In this document: piece after piece, positions 1-8,940 of the stretch
Position numbering within the stretch: the stretch's first letter is position 1
Layout: the number at the start of each line of letters is the position of its first letter
NCBI RefSeq assembly: GCF_022811525.1
Contig: NZ_CP063982.1
Coordinates: forward strand, 558,001 to 622,000
DNA: 64,000 nt
Origin: Orrella daihaiensis
Lineage (GTDB): Bacteria; Pseudomonadota; Gammaproteobacteria; Burkholderiales; Burkholderiaceae_B
Reading direction: 5' to 3'
Notes under the pieces: model-generated
The model's input: only the letters and a program-made list of their open reading frames with translations
The model's database searches: none
Told to the model about the DNA's origin: nothing
Program-made: the position numbers and the translations under genes

Positions 1-362
1 TTTCTGATCAGCTCATGCAGGTCGCTCGCGGCCTAGAAGCCCTTGGCATAGGCCGAGAGCGAATTGCGTTAGACCCGGGTTTTGGGTTTGGTAAAACGCA
101 GACTCATAACTACACGCTGATGCGCCGCCTGAGTGAGTTGGTCGTGCTTGGCTATCCAGTTTTGATCGGGGTATCCCGAAAGTCCATGATTGGAGCTGTG
201 ACAGGTAGATCGATTGATCAGCGCCTGTCAGGCAGCGTGGCTGCAGCCTTGTTAGCTGTAAACTTTGGTGCTAGGGTCCTGCGGGTGCATGATGTGCAGG
301 CCACAAGAGATGCGCTTGCTGTTTGGGAAGCAGTGACCTTCGGTTTACAGGAAACTCAATGA
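1..362 (+). CDS. folP: Dihydropteroate synthase, C-terminal part (cut by window start)
   Basis: FolP joins 7,8-dihydropterin pyrophosphate to p-aminobenzoate in cytoplasmic folate synthesis. The frame is open to the window edge, so only the C-terminal third or so is visible. It shows the family motifs DPGFGFGKT near the pterin site and [10 protein letters not shown], the lysine-containing sulfonamide-site segment, followed by a typical RVHDV end. The stop TGA overlaps the glmM start codon (ATGA), so the two are translationally coupled, the usual folP-glmM order in Proteobacteria. The identification is secure; the true start lies outside. Confidence 0.95.
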   Translation, partial: SDQLMQVARGLEALGIGRERIALDPGFGFGKTQTHNYTLMRRLSELVVLGYPVLIGVSRKSMIGAVTGRSIDQRLSGSVAAALLAVNFGARVLRVHDVQATRDALAVWEAVTFGLQETQ

Positions 363-1693
363 GTCGACGTTATTTCGGCACGGACGGTATACGCGGTGAG
401 GTCGGGGGCGAAGTTATTAACCCCCAGTTTGCCCTAAAGCTTGGGTACGCGGCCGGACGCGTTTTGGCGCAGCACTCAGGCAGCAAATCCAGGCCCTCCG
501 TCCTGATTGGAAAAGATACCCGTATTAGCGGGTACATGCTGGAGTCGGCCCTAGAGGCAGGGTTTGCTGCAGCCGGTGTTAATGTGCTCCTAGCCGGTCC
601 CATTCCGACGCCCGCCGTGGCTTATTTGACCCGAACCTGGCGCCTGTCCGCAGGTATCGTCATCAGTGCATCGCATAATCCCTATCACGACAACGGTATC
701 AAGTTTTTCTCGCCCCAGGGGATGAAGCTGCCGGATGCAGTCGAGCTTGAGATCGAAGCCGCTTTGCATGAGCCTATGGGTTGTGTGTCGTCTGATTGTT
801 TAGGGCGTGCACGCCGCATCGACGATGCAGCCGGTCGCTACATAGAGTTTTGTAAGAGCACCTTCGCGTCTGACCTCGATTTATCAGACTTATCGCTAGT
901 GGTCGATGCGGCCAATGGAGCTGCGTACCACATTGCACCGCACGTTTTTAGAGAGCTTGGGGCCAAGGTGCATGCCATCGGCGTTGAGCCTGACGGATTC
1001 AATATTAATGAAGGCGTAGGTGCCCTGCATCCGGATAATCTGGTTAAAGAGGTTCAAGCGCGTGGTGCAGACTTTGGGATCGCACTTGATGGCGATGCCG
1101 ACCGGATTCAAATGGTTGATGCATCCGGGCGCCTTTATAACGGTGATGAGCTGCTTTACGCCGTGGTGCGCGAGCGAGCCATGCGTACACCAGTTGCTGG
1201 CGTAGTTGGCACGCTCATGAGCAACCTTGGCCTTGAACAGGCCTTTGGTGCATTAAAGATTCCGTTTGAGCGGGCTGCCGTGGGTGACCGCTATGTTCTT
1301 GAAAAGCTCAAAGATAACCAATGGCTCTTTGGCGGCGAGAGCTCTGGGCACTTGCTATGTCTAGATTGTCACACCACCGGTGATGGGATTGTTGCAGGAC
1401 TGCAGGTGCTCGCAGCGCTTAAGCGTCAGCAAACTAGCTTGGCTCATTGGATTAGTGATCTGACTCTTTACCCTCAGGTGATGATTAATGTTCCCATTGA
1501 GCCGGGTACTGACTGGCAGTCGCATGAGCCATTGAAGCGTCGGACCCTGGAAGTCGAGAAGACGCTCGCTGGTAAGGGGCGTGTGCTAATCCGTGCATCT
1601 GGCACCGAACCTAAGTTAAGATTAATGGTCGAGGCGCCTGAAAGTGCTTTAGCCCATGAACTGGCGTTATCTCTGGCTGATAGCCTCGCTTAG
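359..1693 (+). CDS. glmM: Phosphoglucosamine mutase
   Basis: GlmM interconverts glucosamine-6-phosphate and glucosamine-1-phosphate on the way to UDP-GlcNAc, the precursor of peptidoglycan and LPS. The 444-residue protein is normal length and starts [10 protein letters not shown], as the family does. The phosphoserine loop is SASHNP, with the active Ser at about residue 105. The Mg-binding DGDADR loop and the GESSGH sugar-binding loop are present, and [10 protein letters not shown] near the C-terminus binds phosphate. I chose ATG 359 because it overlaps the folP stop and matches the conserved N-terminus; an in-frame upstream start at 323 would add residues not seen in the family. Confidence 0.97.
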   Translation: MSRRYFGTDGIRGEVGGEVINPQFALKLGYAAGRVLAQHSGSKSRPSVLIGKDTRISGYMLESALEAGFAAAGVNVLLAGPIPTPAVAYLTRTWRLSAGIVISASHNPYHDNGIKFFSPQGMKLPDAVELEIEAALHEPMGCVSSDCLGRARRIDDAAGRYIEFCKSTFASDLDLSDLSLVVDAANGAAYHIAPHVFRELGAKVHAIGVEPDGFNINEGVGALHPDNLVKEVQARGADFGIALDGDADRIQMVDASGRLYNGDELLYAVVRERAMRTPVAGVVGTLMSNLGLEQAFGALKIPFERAAVGDRYVLEKLKDNQWLFGGESSGHLLCLDCHTTGDGIVAGLQVLAALKRQQTSLAHWISDLTLYPQVMINVPIEPGTDWQSHEPLKRRTLEVEKTLAGKGRVLIRASGTEPKLRLMVEAPESALAHELALSLADSLA

Positions 1694-1733
1694 CTGTCAT
1701 AATACTGTCACGATTTGGTCAAACTGATGACAT
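1694..1733 (+). promoter_or_regulatory. Pho box array upstream of the olsB-like gene
   Basis: Immediately after the glmM stop codon lies CTGTCAT-AATA-CTGTCAC (1694-1711), which matches the PhoB consensus of two 7-base repeats 11 bases apart at every position. Two weaker repeats continue in the same 11-base phase: TGGTCAA at 1716 and ATGACAT at 1727. A possible -10 is CATAAC at 1731-1736, but it is a poor match. PhoB-P control of the downstream acyltransferase under phosphate starvation is inferred from the site alone. Confidence 0.8.
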
Positions 1734-1774
1734 AACTGACAGTCACACTGTCGGCATTGTTAAGTGAGGGCCTT

Positions 1775-2551
1775 ATGCTAGAACTTGTTCGTAGCCGTGC
1801 CAGTGTATTGTCTTTGCCCACCAATGAAGCCAATCAAGGCGAATTGGTGGTCGGGTTAGCTCAGTCAGACGAAGAGTTAGAAGCGATACAGCGTCTTCGT
1901 TTCAATGTTTTTTCTTCAGAGTACGAGGCTAAAGTTGCCGACGAAGGCAGCGCAATTGACCGCGATGCGTTCGATGTGTGGTGCGAGCATCTCATGGTCA
2001 AGGACCTAGGTACCGATCAGGTAGTGGGAACCTATCGGGTGCTCACGCCTCATCAGGCTAGGCGTGCGGGTGGATACTATTCCGAATCCGAATTCGATCT
2101 TGCTGGCCTGGGAGATATCAAGAAGTCTTTGGTTGAGTTTGGTCGGGCTTGTATCCATGCCGACTACCGCAACGGCTCGGTCTTGATGATGCTTTGGTCA
2201 GGATTGGCTGAAATCTTAAAGCAAGGCCGTTACGAGCATGTGTTCGGATGTGCAAGCGTGAGCTTGCGTGATGATGGTGTAACCGCGGCGACAGTTTGGC
2301 GCAGCGTTAAAGATTCCATCGGCCAGAATGAGGCTCCGGTGGTTTCACCTTTACACCGTTACCCGGTTGACCAACTCGATAGCCATTTGCCTGCGCAAGT
2401 GCCCGCTTTATTGCGTGGTTACTTGCGTTTGGGCGCGCAGGTCTGCGGTGAACCTGCTTGGGATCCCGATTTCAATACGGCAGATTTTCCGATGCTGCTA
2501 TCGATTAGCAACATGGGCACTCGTTACCGTCGACACTTTGGGTTCGAGTAA
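1775..2551 (+). CDS. olsB: OlsB-type L-ornithine N-acyltransferase (GNAT-like)
   Basis: OlsB moves a 3-hydroxyacyl chain from acyl carrier protein to ornithine, giving lyso-ornithine lipid; OlsA then adds a second acyl chain to give a phosphorus-free membrane lipid. The 258-residue protein carries the family landmarks in order: LRFNVFSSEY, CEHLMV, VVGTYRVL, GGYYSESEFDL, FGRACIHADYR, FGCASV, LLRGYLRLGA and a CGEPAWDPDFN segment near the end. ATG 1775 is preceded by GTGAGGG at 1764-1770; a TTG at 1757 is the alternative start. No olsA neighbour is seen; the next gene, ppx, converges 12 bases away. The Pho box upstream agrees with phosphate-starvation control known for Sinorhizobium olsB. Substrate specificity is inferred from the family. 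Confidence 0.85.
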   Translation: MLELVRSRASVLSLPTNEANQGELVVGLAQSDEELEAIQRLRFNVFSSEYEAKVADEGSAIDRDAFDVWCEHLMVKDLGTDQVVGTYRVLTPHQARRAGGYYSESEFDLAGLGDIKKSLVEFGRACIHADYRNGSVLMMLWSGLAEILKQGRYEHVFGCASVSLRDDGVTAATVWRSVKDSIGQNEAPVVSPLHRYPVDQLDSHLPAQVPALLRGYLRLGAQVCGEPAWDPDFNTADFPMLLSISNMGTRYRRHFGFE

Positions 2552-2563
2552 GGCCAGATCGTT

Positions 2564-4051
2564 CTAGACGGTCACTACCTCAAACTGCATGCCAACTTTG
2601 CGCCACTCATCTTCTTCTGCGTGAAGTGAAAAATCTGTCAATGGGTGCTTGGCTAGCCAACTCCTGTTGACGGTTGTCACAATCGATTTCCCTTTGACGC
2701 TGACAGACAGCGCTAACGCCTCAACTTCCTCACGCCTGCGGCACAAAAGCGCCGCTAAGCGCAATGCCAGTACGGCCATCCATTGTTCTTGCGACTTGAC
2801 CAAGGACTGAACTTTACCGAGTTTGCCGGTATGAGCTAGTACCAACATGGCAACTGCCGCCTGATCTGCCTTGGAAAATCCTGGCATGTCCGCGTTGTTC
2901 AGGATGTAGGCGCCGTGCTTATGATAGCCATTTGAGGAAATCGACATGCCAACCTCGTGCAGGTCAGCCGCCCAACTGAGTGCATGCCTCAGCTCATCGA
3001 ACGGGTTCGCATTGGGAAACAGGCTGTCATAAAGGCGCTGAGCAGTTCGTCTGACGCGCGATGCCTGTCGTGAGTCGACGTGGTAGCGCTTCATAAATAC
3101 TTTGACCGTTTCATCACGGCGGTCTTGGGCGTCACTGCGACCGGCCAAGTCAACCAATACGCCCAAGCGTAACGCACCGTCACCTGTGTGCATGACCTCG
3201 ATGCCCATTTCATCGAAAAACGCACTCATGATGGCCAGCCCACCTAGCAATACATCAGCTCGCTCGAGTTTGATCCCTGGCAAGTCTTCAGGCACTACCC
3301 GACCCGTTTTGACGAGCTTCTGGCGCAGGCGTTGTAAACCCGATGCGGTAATTCCCTTCTTGGAAAAACCACCTTCGGTCAAGATGGCTTGCAGGGCCTT
3401 GGCAGTCCCAGACGATCCATAAGCCTCTTGCCAGCCCAGTTTTTTGTAGGGTTTGGTGATGACTTCGATCTCGCGTTGTGCCGACATCTCGGCCGTGCGC
3501 ATCGTGTGCTCATCGACCACCCCGTCGGGAAAAAAACGCCGGGTGTAGCTGACACAGCCCATATAAAGCGATGACATTACCAGAGGCTCCTCACGCTTGC
3601 CGATGATGACTTCGGTGGAACCTCCACCGATGTCGATGACCAAGCGCTTGTTATCTGAGGCTGGAAGTGTGTGATTAACACCGGTATAGATTAGGCGTGC
3701 TTCTTCTCGGCCCGCGATCACTTCAATCGGGAATCCTAGCGCTGCTTCAGCGAGTGGCATGATCTCAGGGGTATTGCGCGCAACCCGAAAGGTGTTGGTG
3801 GCTACGGCTCGCACCCGGTCTGGATGGAAGCTTTCCAATCGCTCGCCAAAGCGTTTGAGGATCGCCAAGGCTTTATCAATGGCCTGTTCACTGAGAACCT
3901 TGTTCTCATCAAGGCCGGCTGCGAGCCTGACGGTTTCTTTCAGGCGGTCAATTTGGTAGATCTGGCGTACACCGTTCTCGTCGTGTACACGACCAATTGC
4001 AAGCCTGAAACTGTTGGAGCCAAGGTCGACCGCCGCCAGTAAATGTTCCAT
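2564..4051 (-). CDS. ppx: Exopolyphosphatase (Ppx/GppA family)
   Basis: Ppx removes terminal phosphate from polyphosphate chains. The 495-residue protein begins with the actin-like ATPase fold signature AAVDLGSNSFRLAIGR. It has the second phosphate-binding loop VIDIGGGSTEVIIG near residue 140 and an HD-like helical C-terminal region containing HEVGMSISSNGYHKHG. The start at 4051 has TAGGTGAT upstream. It faces away from ppk, leaving a 136-base shared intergenic region, so synthesis and breakdown of polyphosphate are encoded side by side. GppA-type pppGpp hydrolysis is a possible second activity that sequence alone cannot exclude. Confidence 0.93.
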   Translation of the reverse strand: MEHLLAAVDLGSNSFRLAIGRVHDENGVRQIYQIDRLKETVRLAAGLDENKVLSEQAIDKALAILKRFGERLESFHPDRVRAVATNTFRVARNTPEIMPLAEAALGFPIEVIAGREEARLIYTGVNHTLPASDNKRLVIDIGGGSTEVIIGKREEPLVMSSLYMGCVSYTRRFFPDGVVDEHTMRTAEMSAQREIEVITKPYKKLGWQEAYGSSGTAKALQAILTEGGFSKKGITASGLQRLRQKLVKTGRVVPEDLPGIKLERADVLLGGLAIMSAFFDEMGIEVMHTGDGALRLGVLVDLAGRSDAQDRRDETVKVFMKRYHVDSRQASRVRRTAQRLYDSLFPNANPFDELRHALSWAADLHEVGMSISSNGYHKHGAYILNNADMPGFSKADQAAVAMLVLAHTGKLGKVQSLVKSQEQWMAVLALRLAALLCRRREEVEALALSVSVKGKSIVTTVNRSWLAKHPLTDFSLHAEEDEWRKVGMQFEVVTV

Positions 4052-4187
4052 GCATTATCACCTAACGAACTCTTGGGCGATTATAGGGTCTGTATGTGAC
4101 AATGCTTCACTAAGTAATGCAACAAAGCCCATCGGGCTTGTGTCATCATGTAACTATCTGAACAGTCACAATATTTCACTCATCAAT
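4052..4187. promoter_or_regulatory. Divergent ppx/ppk intergenic region
   Basis: This stretch must hold both promoters. Single half-sites resembling the Pho repeat are visible (GTGTCAT at 4140-4146 and CAGTCAC at 4163-4169), but they start 23 bases apart and neither has a good partner 11 bases away, so I do not call a Pho box. No Shine-Dalgarno sequence precedes the chosen ppk start. Confidence 0.4.
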
Positions 4188-6332
4188 ATGGCTACTACCA
4201 ACGTCCGTGCCACTCGAGCCAGTCAGAAGACCAATGCAACGCGCGCACGGCGCCTATCACCACAGCGGCTTGCAGAGCCCCGTTTTCTGAACCGGGAACT
4301 GTCGCTCTTGCAGTTCAATGAGCGGGTGCTTGCCATGGCACAAAACCCAACGACACCTCTACTGGAGCGTTTGCGTTATCTGTGTATCGTGGGTTCAAAC
4401 CTTGATGAGTTTTTTGAAATTCGGGTCTCTAGTCTGAAGGAGCAACAACGTTTGCATCCGAGCATGCGTGGTCCGGACGGATTGACAGCATCAGACGCCT
4501 TGGCGTTGGTTGACAAAGCTGTGCATGCACTCGTGCAAAAGCTGTATGCCTTGCTTAACGATGAGGTGTTGCCCAGCCTGCGAGCGCAAGGTGTTTACCT
4601 GCATCACGCCTCCGAGTGGGATGACGCCCAGCGGGAGTGGGCCCATGATCTGTTCGTGCGTGACATGATGCCGCTTTTAACTCCGATTGCCTTGGATCCG
4701 GCCCATCCATTTCCACGCGTACTTAACAAGAGTCTGAACTTCATTGTGCCGCTATCGGGTGAAGATGCGTTTGGACGTAAGGCTCGTATTGCCGTGGTTC
4801 AGGCTCCCCGCGCTCTACCGCGTGTCGTGCGGATGCCACCGGCCATTGCAGGCTTACCGCACGGTTTTATTTTATTGACGTCATTAATTAGAGCCTTTGC
4901 GCCAGAGCTATTTCCTGGCATGGAGGCACATGGTGTGTTCCAGTGGCGTGTTACACGCAACAGTGATTTATTTGTAGACGAGGAAGAAGTCACCAATTTG
5001 CGACAGGCTTTGCAAGGTGAATTGTCGCAGCGTAATTTCGGTTCAGCCGTCAGATTGGAGATCGACCAGTTGACTCCGCCGCACATTGAGTCATTGCTGC
5101 AGACAGAGTTTGGTTTGCAAGCGGCTGATACCTATCGGGTCAATGGTCCAGCTAATGTGGCGCGGATGATGCAAATTTGTCAGGAAGTTGACCGACCAGA
5201 TTTGTTATTCCCTGAGTTTCAGGGGCCTATACCCAAGGCGTTTGCAACCTTGCCCCACAAGTCTGGAGCGATATTTGAGTTGATTGCCGCTGGTGATCAG
5301 TTATTACACCACCCGTATCAATCATTTCAGCCGGTCATTGACTTTCTGACCACTGCAGCACTTGACCCTGATGTGGTGGCGATCAAGCAGACCATTTACC
5401 GTACGGGAGAGGATTCCAAACTCATGGAATTACTCATTTCCGCAGCTCGGGCAGGTAAAGAGGTCACTGTGGTCGTGGAGTTAATGGCGCGATTTGATGA
5501 GCAAACCAACATCAATTGGGCTGCCAGACTAGAAGAGGTTGGGGCACATGTGGTTTATGGCGTGGTGGGTCACAAGACGCATGCGAAGATGCTGCTTGTG
5601 CTTCGGCGTGAGCAAGGTCGGATTCGGCGCTATGGCCATCTGGGCACCGGTAATTATCATCCGCGTACGGCACGGCTATACACGGACTTTGGCTTGATGA
5701 CCGCCAACCCGACACTTTGCGAGGATATGGACAAGGTGTTCGCCCAACTGACTGGTTTGGGTGCTCGACGTCAGTTAAAGCTCTTGCGGCAGTCCCCATT
5801 CACCTTGCATGAATCGATCATGAGCATGATCGAGGTTGAGACGGCGGCAGCCAGAGCTGGCAGAAAGGCCCGAATCATGGCCAAGATGAACTCGCTATTG
5901 GAGCCTAAGGTGATCGAGGCGCTTTATGAGGCCAGTCAGGCCGGCGTCAAAATCGACCTGGTTATCCGCGGTGTTTGCGCCTTACGCTCGGGCGTACCGG
6001 GGTTGTCGGAGAATATCCGCGTGCGATCGATCATTGGGCGGTTTCTGGAACATTCTCGGGTGTTTTACTTTTATGCAGGTGGTAAAGAAGAGGTTTATTT
6101 GTCGTCAGCTGACTGGATGGACCGTAACTTCTTCAGGCGCGTGGAGGTGGCGTTTCCGGTGCTAGATACCTCTTTGAAGCGACGTGTAATCAAGGAGTCT
6201 TTTACCTTGGCGTTCAAAGACAACACGCGAGCCTGGATTCAGCAGTCCGATGGCAAGTTTGTGCAAGTTATGTCCAAATCGACCCCGGTGAACATGCATG
6301 ACGAGTTGATCAGCCTTCTGGGCTCCAAATAA
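4188..6332 (+). CDS. ppk: Polyphosphate kinase 1
   Basis: Ppk1 builds polyphosphate from the gamma-phosphate of ATP at the inner membrane face. The 714-residue protein shows the N-terminal FLNRELSLLQFNERVL signature, SNLDEFFEIR, and two phospholipase-D-like catalytic halves. The first has KQTIYRT and the histidine that is autophosphorylated, in YGVVGHKTHAKM; the second has RSIIGRFLEHSRV. I chose ATG 4188 because the homology begins soon after it; upstream in-frame ATGs would add a segment overlapping the ppx promoter. It has no clear ribosome site. ppx is divergent upstream and tRNA-Pro follows. Confidence 0.95.
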   Translation: MATTNVRATRASQKTNATRARRLSPQRLAEPRFLNRELSLLQFNERVLAMAQNPTTPLLERLRYLCIVGSNLDEFFEIRVSSLKEQQRLHPSMRGPDGLTASDALALVDKAVHALVQKLYALLNDEVLPSLRAQGVYLHHASEWDDAQREWAHDLFVRDMMPLLTPIALDPAHPFPRVLNKSLNFIVPLSGEDAFGRKARIAVVQAPRALPRVVRMPPAIAGLPHGFILLTSLIRAFAPELFPGMEAHGVFQWRVTRNSDLFVDEEEVTNLRQALQGELSQRNFGSAVRLEIDQLTPPHIESLLQTEFGLQAADTYRVNGPANVARMMQICQEVDRPDLLFPEFQGPIPKAFATLPHKSGAIFELIAAGDQLLHHPYQSFQPVIDFLTTAALDPDVVAIKQTIYRTGEDSKLMELLISAARAGKEVTVVVELMARFDEQTNINWAARLEEVGAHVVYGVVGHKTHAKMLLVLRREQGRIRRYGHLGTGNYHPRTARLYTDFGLMTANPTLCEDMDKVFAQLTGLGARRQLKLLRQSPFTLHESIMSMIEVETAAARAGRKARIMAKMNSLLEPKVIEALYEASQAGVKIDLVIRGVCALRSGVPGLSENIRVRSIIGRFLEHSRVFYFYAGGKEEVYLSSADWMDRNFFRRVEVAFPVLDTSLKRRVIKESFTLAFKDNTRAWIQQSDGKFVQVMSKSTPVNMHDELISLLGSK

Positions 6333-6362
6333 GCCCGCTCAATCTGCTATAGTTCACCTCTT

Positions 6363-6439
6363 CGGGGCGTAGCGCAGCCTGGTAGCGCATCTGCTTTGGG
6401 AGCAGAGGGTCGCGAGTTCGAATCCCGCCGCCCCGACCA
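6363..6439 (+). tRNA. tRNA-Pro (anticodon TGG)
   Basis: This 77-base cloverleaf has acceptor stem CGGGGCG paired with CGCCCCG, D-arm GCGCAGCCTGGTAGCGC, a seven-base anticodon loop TTTGGGA with TGG at 6397-6399, T-arm GAGTTCGAATCCC, and an encoded 3' CCA. C at position 1 is typical of bacterial tRNA-Pro. It lies 30 bases after ppk and just before an intrinsic terminator. Confidence 0.97.
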
Positions 6440-6446
6440 TTCATAC

Positions 6447-6484
6447 AAAAAACCGTCATTCAGTTATCTGGATGGCGGTTTTTT
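6447..6484. terminator. Intrinsic terminator after tRNA-Pro
   Basis: The arm at 6447-6459 (A-run then CCGTCAT) pairs with 6472-6484 (ATGGCGG then T-run), with one G-T wobble and a 12-base loop. With A and T runs on its two sides it can end the tRNA transcript and the opposite fabI-like transcript. Confidence 0.85.
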
Positions 6485-6520
6485 ATAGGCCCAACGGCCA
6501 ACGGTCTGAATTTCAGAGCC

Positions 6521-7294
6521 CTACGCCATGACATTAAAGCCAGCATCAACATAAATTGTCTGCCCAGTCATGCCGCTTGATTCAGAGGCGCATAAAAAAG
6601 CGGTTAAGTTAGCCACCTCATCGATGTTGACTAGTCGGCCTAATGGGCTGCGGTCTCGCGCCATCTTCATCAACTCATCAAAATGCGCTATTCCCGATGC
6701 TGCGCGAGTCAATATGGGTCCTGGGGATACGGCGTGTACGCGAATGTTTTGTGGGCCGAGTTCAGCTGCGATGTACCGCACAGTAGATTCGAGCGCTGAC
6801 TTTACGGGGCCCATGATACCGTAGCTGGGTACAACTTCTGCTGAACCATGGTATGTCATGGTTAACATGCTGCCACCACCAGTCATGTGGGGTGCAGTTA
6901 ACTTTGCGAGCTCAGCAAACGAGTGGCATGACAAGGCAATTGCCTCAGAAAACCCCTCACGCGAACTGTCGATGACACGGCCATGCAAGTCATCGATTGG
7001 TGCCCAGGCGATTGAGTGGATCACGAAATCAAGTTTGCTAAATCGTACGATTGCCCTATCAATGAATGTTTCGAGTTCCTGCCGGTTTCTGAGATCGCAG
7101 TTCTTAAGCTCGACGCCAAGTGGATCGGTCACGACTCGAGCATGGGGTGCGGCTTTGTCGTTTAAGCAGCTGACTAAAAGTTCCGCACCTAAATTGTGCA
7201 AACGCCTAACGATAGCGGCTGCAATGCTTTGATCATTGGCCAAGCCCAGTACGATTCCGGCTTTACCGCGTAGATCGCAAAAGGACGTATGCAT
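6521..7294 (-). CDS. FabI-like enoyl-ACP reductase (SDR family)
   Basis: FabI enzymes reduce trans-2-enoyl-ACP with NAD(P)H in fatty acid elongation. The 257-residue protein has the divergent SDR nucleotide motif G-x5-SIA (GLANDQSIA, near residue 17) and the FabI catalytic arrangement Tyr148, Tyr158, six residues, Lys165. It also has the HSIAW segment, close to the family's HSIAFAP. ATG 7294 has AGGAG upstream at good spacing. No other fatty acid gene is nearby, so it may be a second, specialised reductase rather than the housekeeping one; I therefore give no symbol. Confidence 0.8.
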   Translation of the reverse strand: MHTSFCDLRGKAGIVLGLANDQSIAAAIVRRLHNLGAELLVSCLNDKAAPHARVVTDPLGVELKNCDLRNRQELETFIDRAIVRFSKLDFVIHSIAWAPIDDLHGRVIDSSREGFSEAIALSCHSFAELAKLTAPHMTGGGSMLTMTYHGSAEVVPSYGIMGPVKSALESTVRYIAAELGPQNIRVHAVSPGPILTRAASGIAHFDELMKMARDRSPLGRLVNIDEVANLTAFLCASESSGMTGQTIYVDAGFNVMA

Positions 7295-7586
7295 ATTGAC
7301 TCCTAATTATCCAACAGTGTTAGTGTTGCAGCAGCTATTGTCCATTGTCTCTAGACAAAAGGCTATGTGTAGCTACACCTTATGCATCATTAACTCGCCT
7401 CGTGATACTGGTCGCACATCGGTCGTTTGTATGAGTTAGCGGATCCCGAAATGCTAGTTGCGTTATGTGGTTGCAAGAAGTTGACAGAATTGTGCAGTAA
7501 TTCGTCATACATTTACGAGTAAAAATCGACCTCTTGATGTGTCTACAAGAGGTTGCAGTTCAATTAACGGAAGGAGCAATAACTTG
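7295..7586. promoter_or_regulatory. Divergent intergenic region with a palindrome in the corA-family leader
   Basis: There is no convincing small ORF in these 292 bases. ACCTCTTG (7529-7536) and CAAGAGGT (7546-7553) form a perfect 8-base inverted repeat with a 9-base spacer, ending 33 bases before the corA-family start. A TTGACA at 7483-7488 could be a -35 element, but the spacing to TCATAC is long. Role unknown: an operator or a leader hairpin. Confidence 0.45.
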
Positions 7587-8612
7587 ATGGATAACATAGA
7601 CGAGCTGATGGTAGCTAGCGAGCTTAAGGGGGACAGTGCCGGGTTAATTGCCGCTGTGAGCTATATCCAGGGTGAACCGCCCAAGACGCTACAGGTTGAT
7701 GAGATAGGCGCCGCATTACTGAACCCCGCTGCACTGGTTTGGATAGGGCTACATCACCCTGAAGAGGAATTAATGACACAGGTTCTATCGCAGTTGGATG
7801 TGAGCCTAGACAGCCTTGGCAGTTTGCTTGGTGATCTATCAATGCCACGGCTCTCCGTACTTGAGCGTGAGATATTGATTGTGTTGCCCACCATCAGCTG
7901 GAAAGCTGGCCACAGTCGACCTCATTTTGGGCGGCTGGCGTGTCTGGTGGGTGAGCGGTTTTTGGTGACGGTCAGACGTGGGCCTTCATCACCCCATGTC
8001 GATTTACGCGAACGCCTGGAGCTGAACCGTGGCTTGCTGCACGCCGGGTGCGATCACGTCGCGGTCGAGATTGTTGATCATCTGATTGATCAATACGTTG
8101 AGTCGTTTCGTCGTTTTGAGTTGCAAGTGGATCGTACGGAGCGTGAATTGATGCGGGGCACTTTCGATCGAGCCTCGATACAGAGGCTCTACATCATGCG
8201 CAGGGATTTTCATCGGCTGCATGTTGCTATTGAGCCGATCGGTGAGGTTTGCGCCCGAGTCGCCAGACTTGAAGCTAAGCATGTGAGCGCATCGGCGAGG
8301 TTACGTTTTGATGGGCTTGCGGATCGGATTTCCCGGGTGGATGGGCTATTTGACTCGCTGGCAGAGGGTCTGAAGTTCGCGTTCGAGGCAGGCATGATGA
8401 TTGAGCAGGCCCGCCAGACTGACACCACCCGCAAACTGGCCTCCTGGGCAGCGATTATCTCGATCCCAACGGCGATTGCTGGTCATTACGGCATGAACTT
8501 TCAGCACATTCCCGCTATAGGTTTTGAGTACGGGTATTACTTCGCTTTGGCACTGATGGGGGTTGCCTGTACGTCACTTTATGTGCTGTTCAAGCGGGCA
8601 AAGTGGCTTTGA
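7587..8612 (+). CDS. CorA-family divalent cation channel (CorA/ZntB-like)
   Basis: CorA proteins are pentameric inner-membrane channels for Mg2+ (or Zn2+ export or uptake in ZntB). The 341-residue protein has a long soluble N-terminal domain, a charged coiled helix at roughly residues 150-280, and two C-terminal membrane helices. The diagnostic pore motif GMN is at residues 302-304, within GHYGMNF. ATG 7587 follows AAGGAG at 7571-7576; TTG 7584 is an alternative. Metal preference cannot be decided from the sequence. It is a single gene between the fabI-like gene and pstS. Confidence 0.87.
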   Translation: MDNIDELMVASELKGDSAGLIAAVSYIQGEPPKTLQVDEIGAALLNPAALVWIGLHHPEEELMTQVLSQLDVSLDSLGSLLGDLSMPRLSVLEREILIVLPTISWKAGHSRPHFGRLACLVGERFLVTVRRGPSSPHVDLRERLELNRGLLHAGCDHVAVEIVDHLIDQYVESFRRFELQVDRTERELMRGTFDRASIQRLYIMRRDFHRLHVAIEPIGEVCARVARLEAKHVSASARLRFDGLADRISRVDGLFDSLAEGLKFAFEAGMMIEQARQTDTTRKLASWAAIISIPTAIAGHYGMNFQHIPAIGFEYGYYFALALMGVACTSLYVLFKRAKWL

Positions 8613-8774
8613 GCCATTTCAGAGCTCACCCCAGAATGTCGGTTTTAACCTTTTGATTTGATTATTAATTTTTCTTAACTATGGGGCTGAGCTTAAGGGT
8701 TGTAGGCATTGAAGCAAGAATATCTTGGTGTCTGTAGATTGAGATAGAACAGAAGAAATATGAAAATTTGCGAT

Positions 8775-8806
8775 TCGTAACATCACTGTCACATTAGGCC
8801 TTTAAT
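8775..8806 (+). promoter_or_regulatory. Pho box and -10 element upstream of pstS
   Basis: TCGTAAC-ATCA-CTGTCAC (8775-8792) has a perfect second PhoB repeat and a degenerate first repeat, followed after 8 bases by TTTAAT (8801-8806) as a plausible -10. The 328-base gap between the corA-family gene and pstS otherwise holds an AT-rich stretch near 8640-8690 and a small stem CGCGGCA/TGCCGCG (8829-8835 with 8855-8861) in the pstS leader. No ORF was seen in the gap. Confidence 0.65.
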
Positions 8807-8940
8807 GTTCAGGCTGTCCGTAAGACGACGCGGCACTTTGAGTGAAACGTTACTTGCCGCGAAAGTCGGGTAGACGTGCCTGAAACGAAGCCACAAGGCG
8901 ATTTAGGCGAACTTAAATCTAGACAAATAAGGTGTTATTC

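Noticed and set aside
4138..4175. Pho box in the ppx-ppk intergenic region
   Set aside because: Two half-sites (GTGTCAT and CAGTCAC) exist, but they are 23 bases apart and neither has a second repeat at the required 11-base step.
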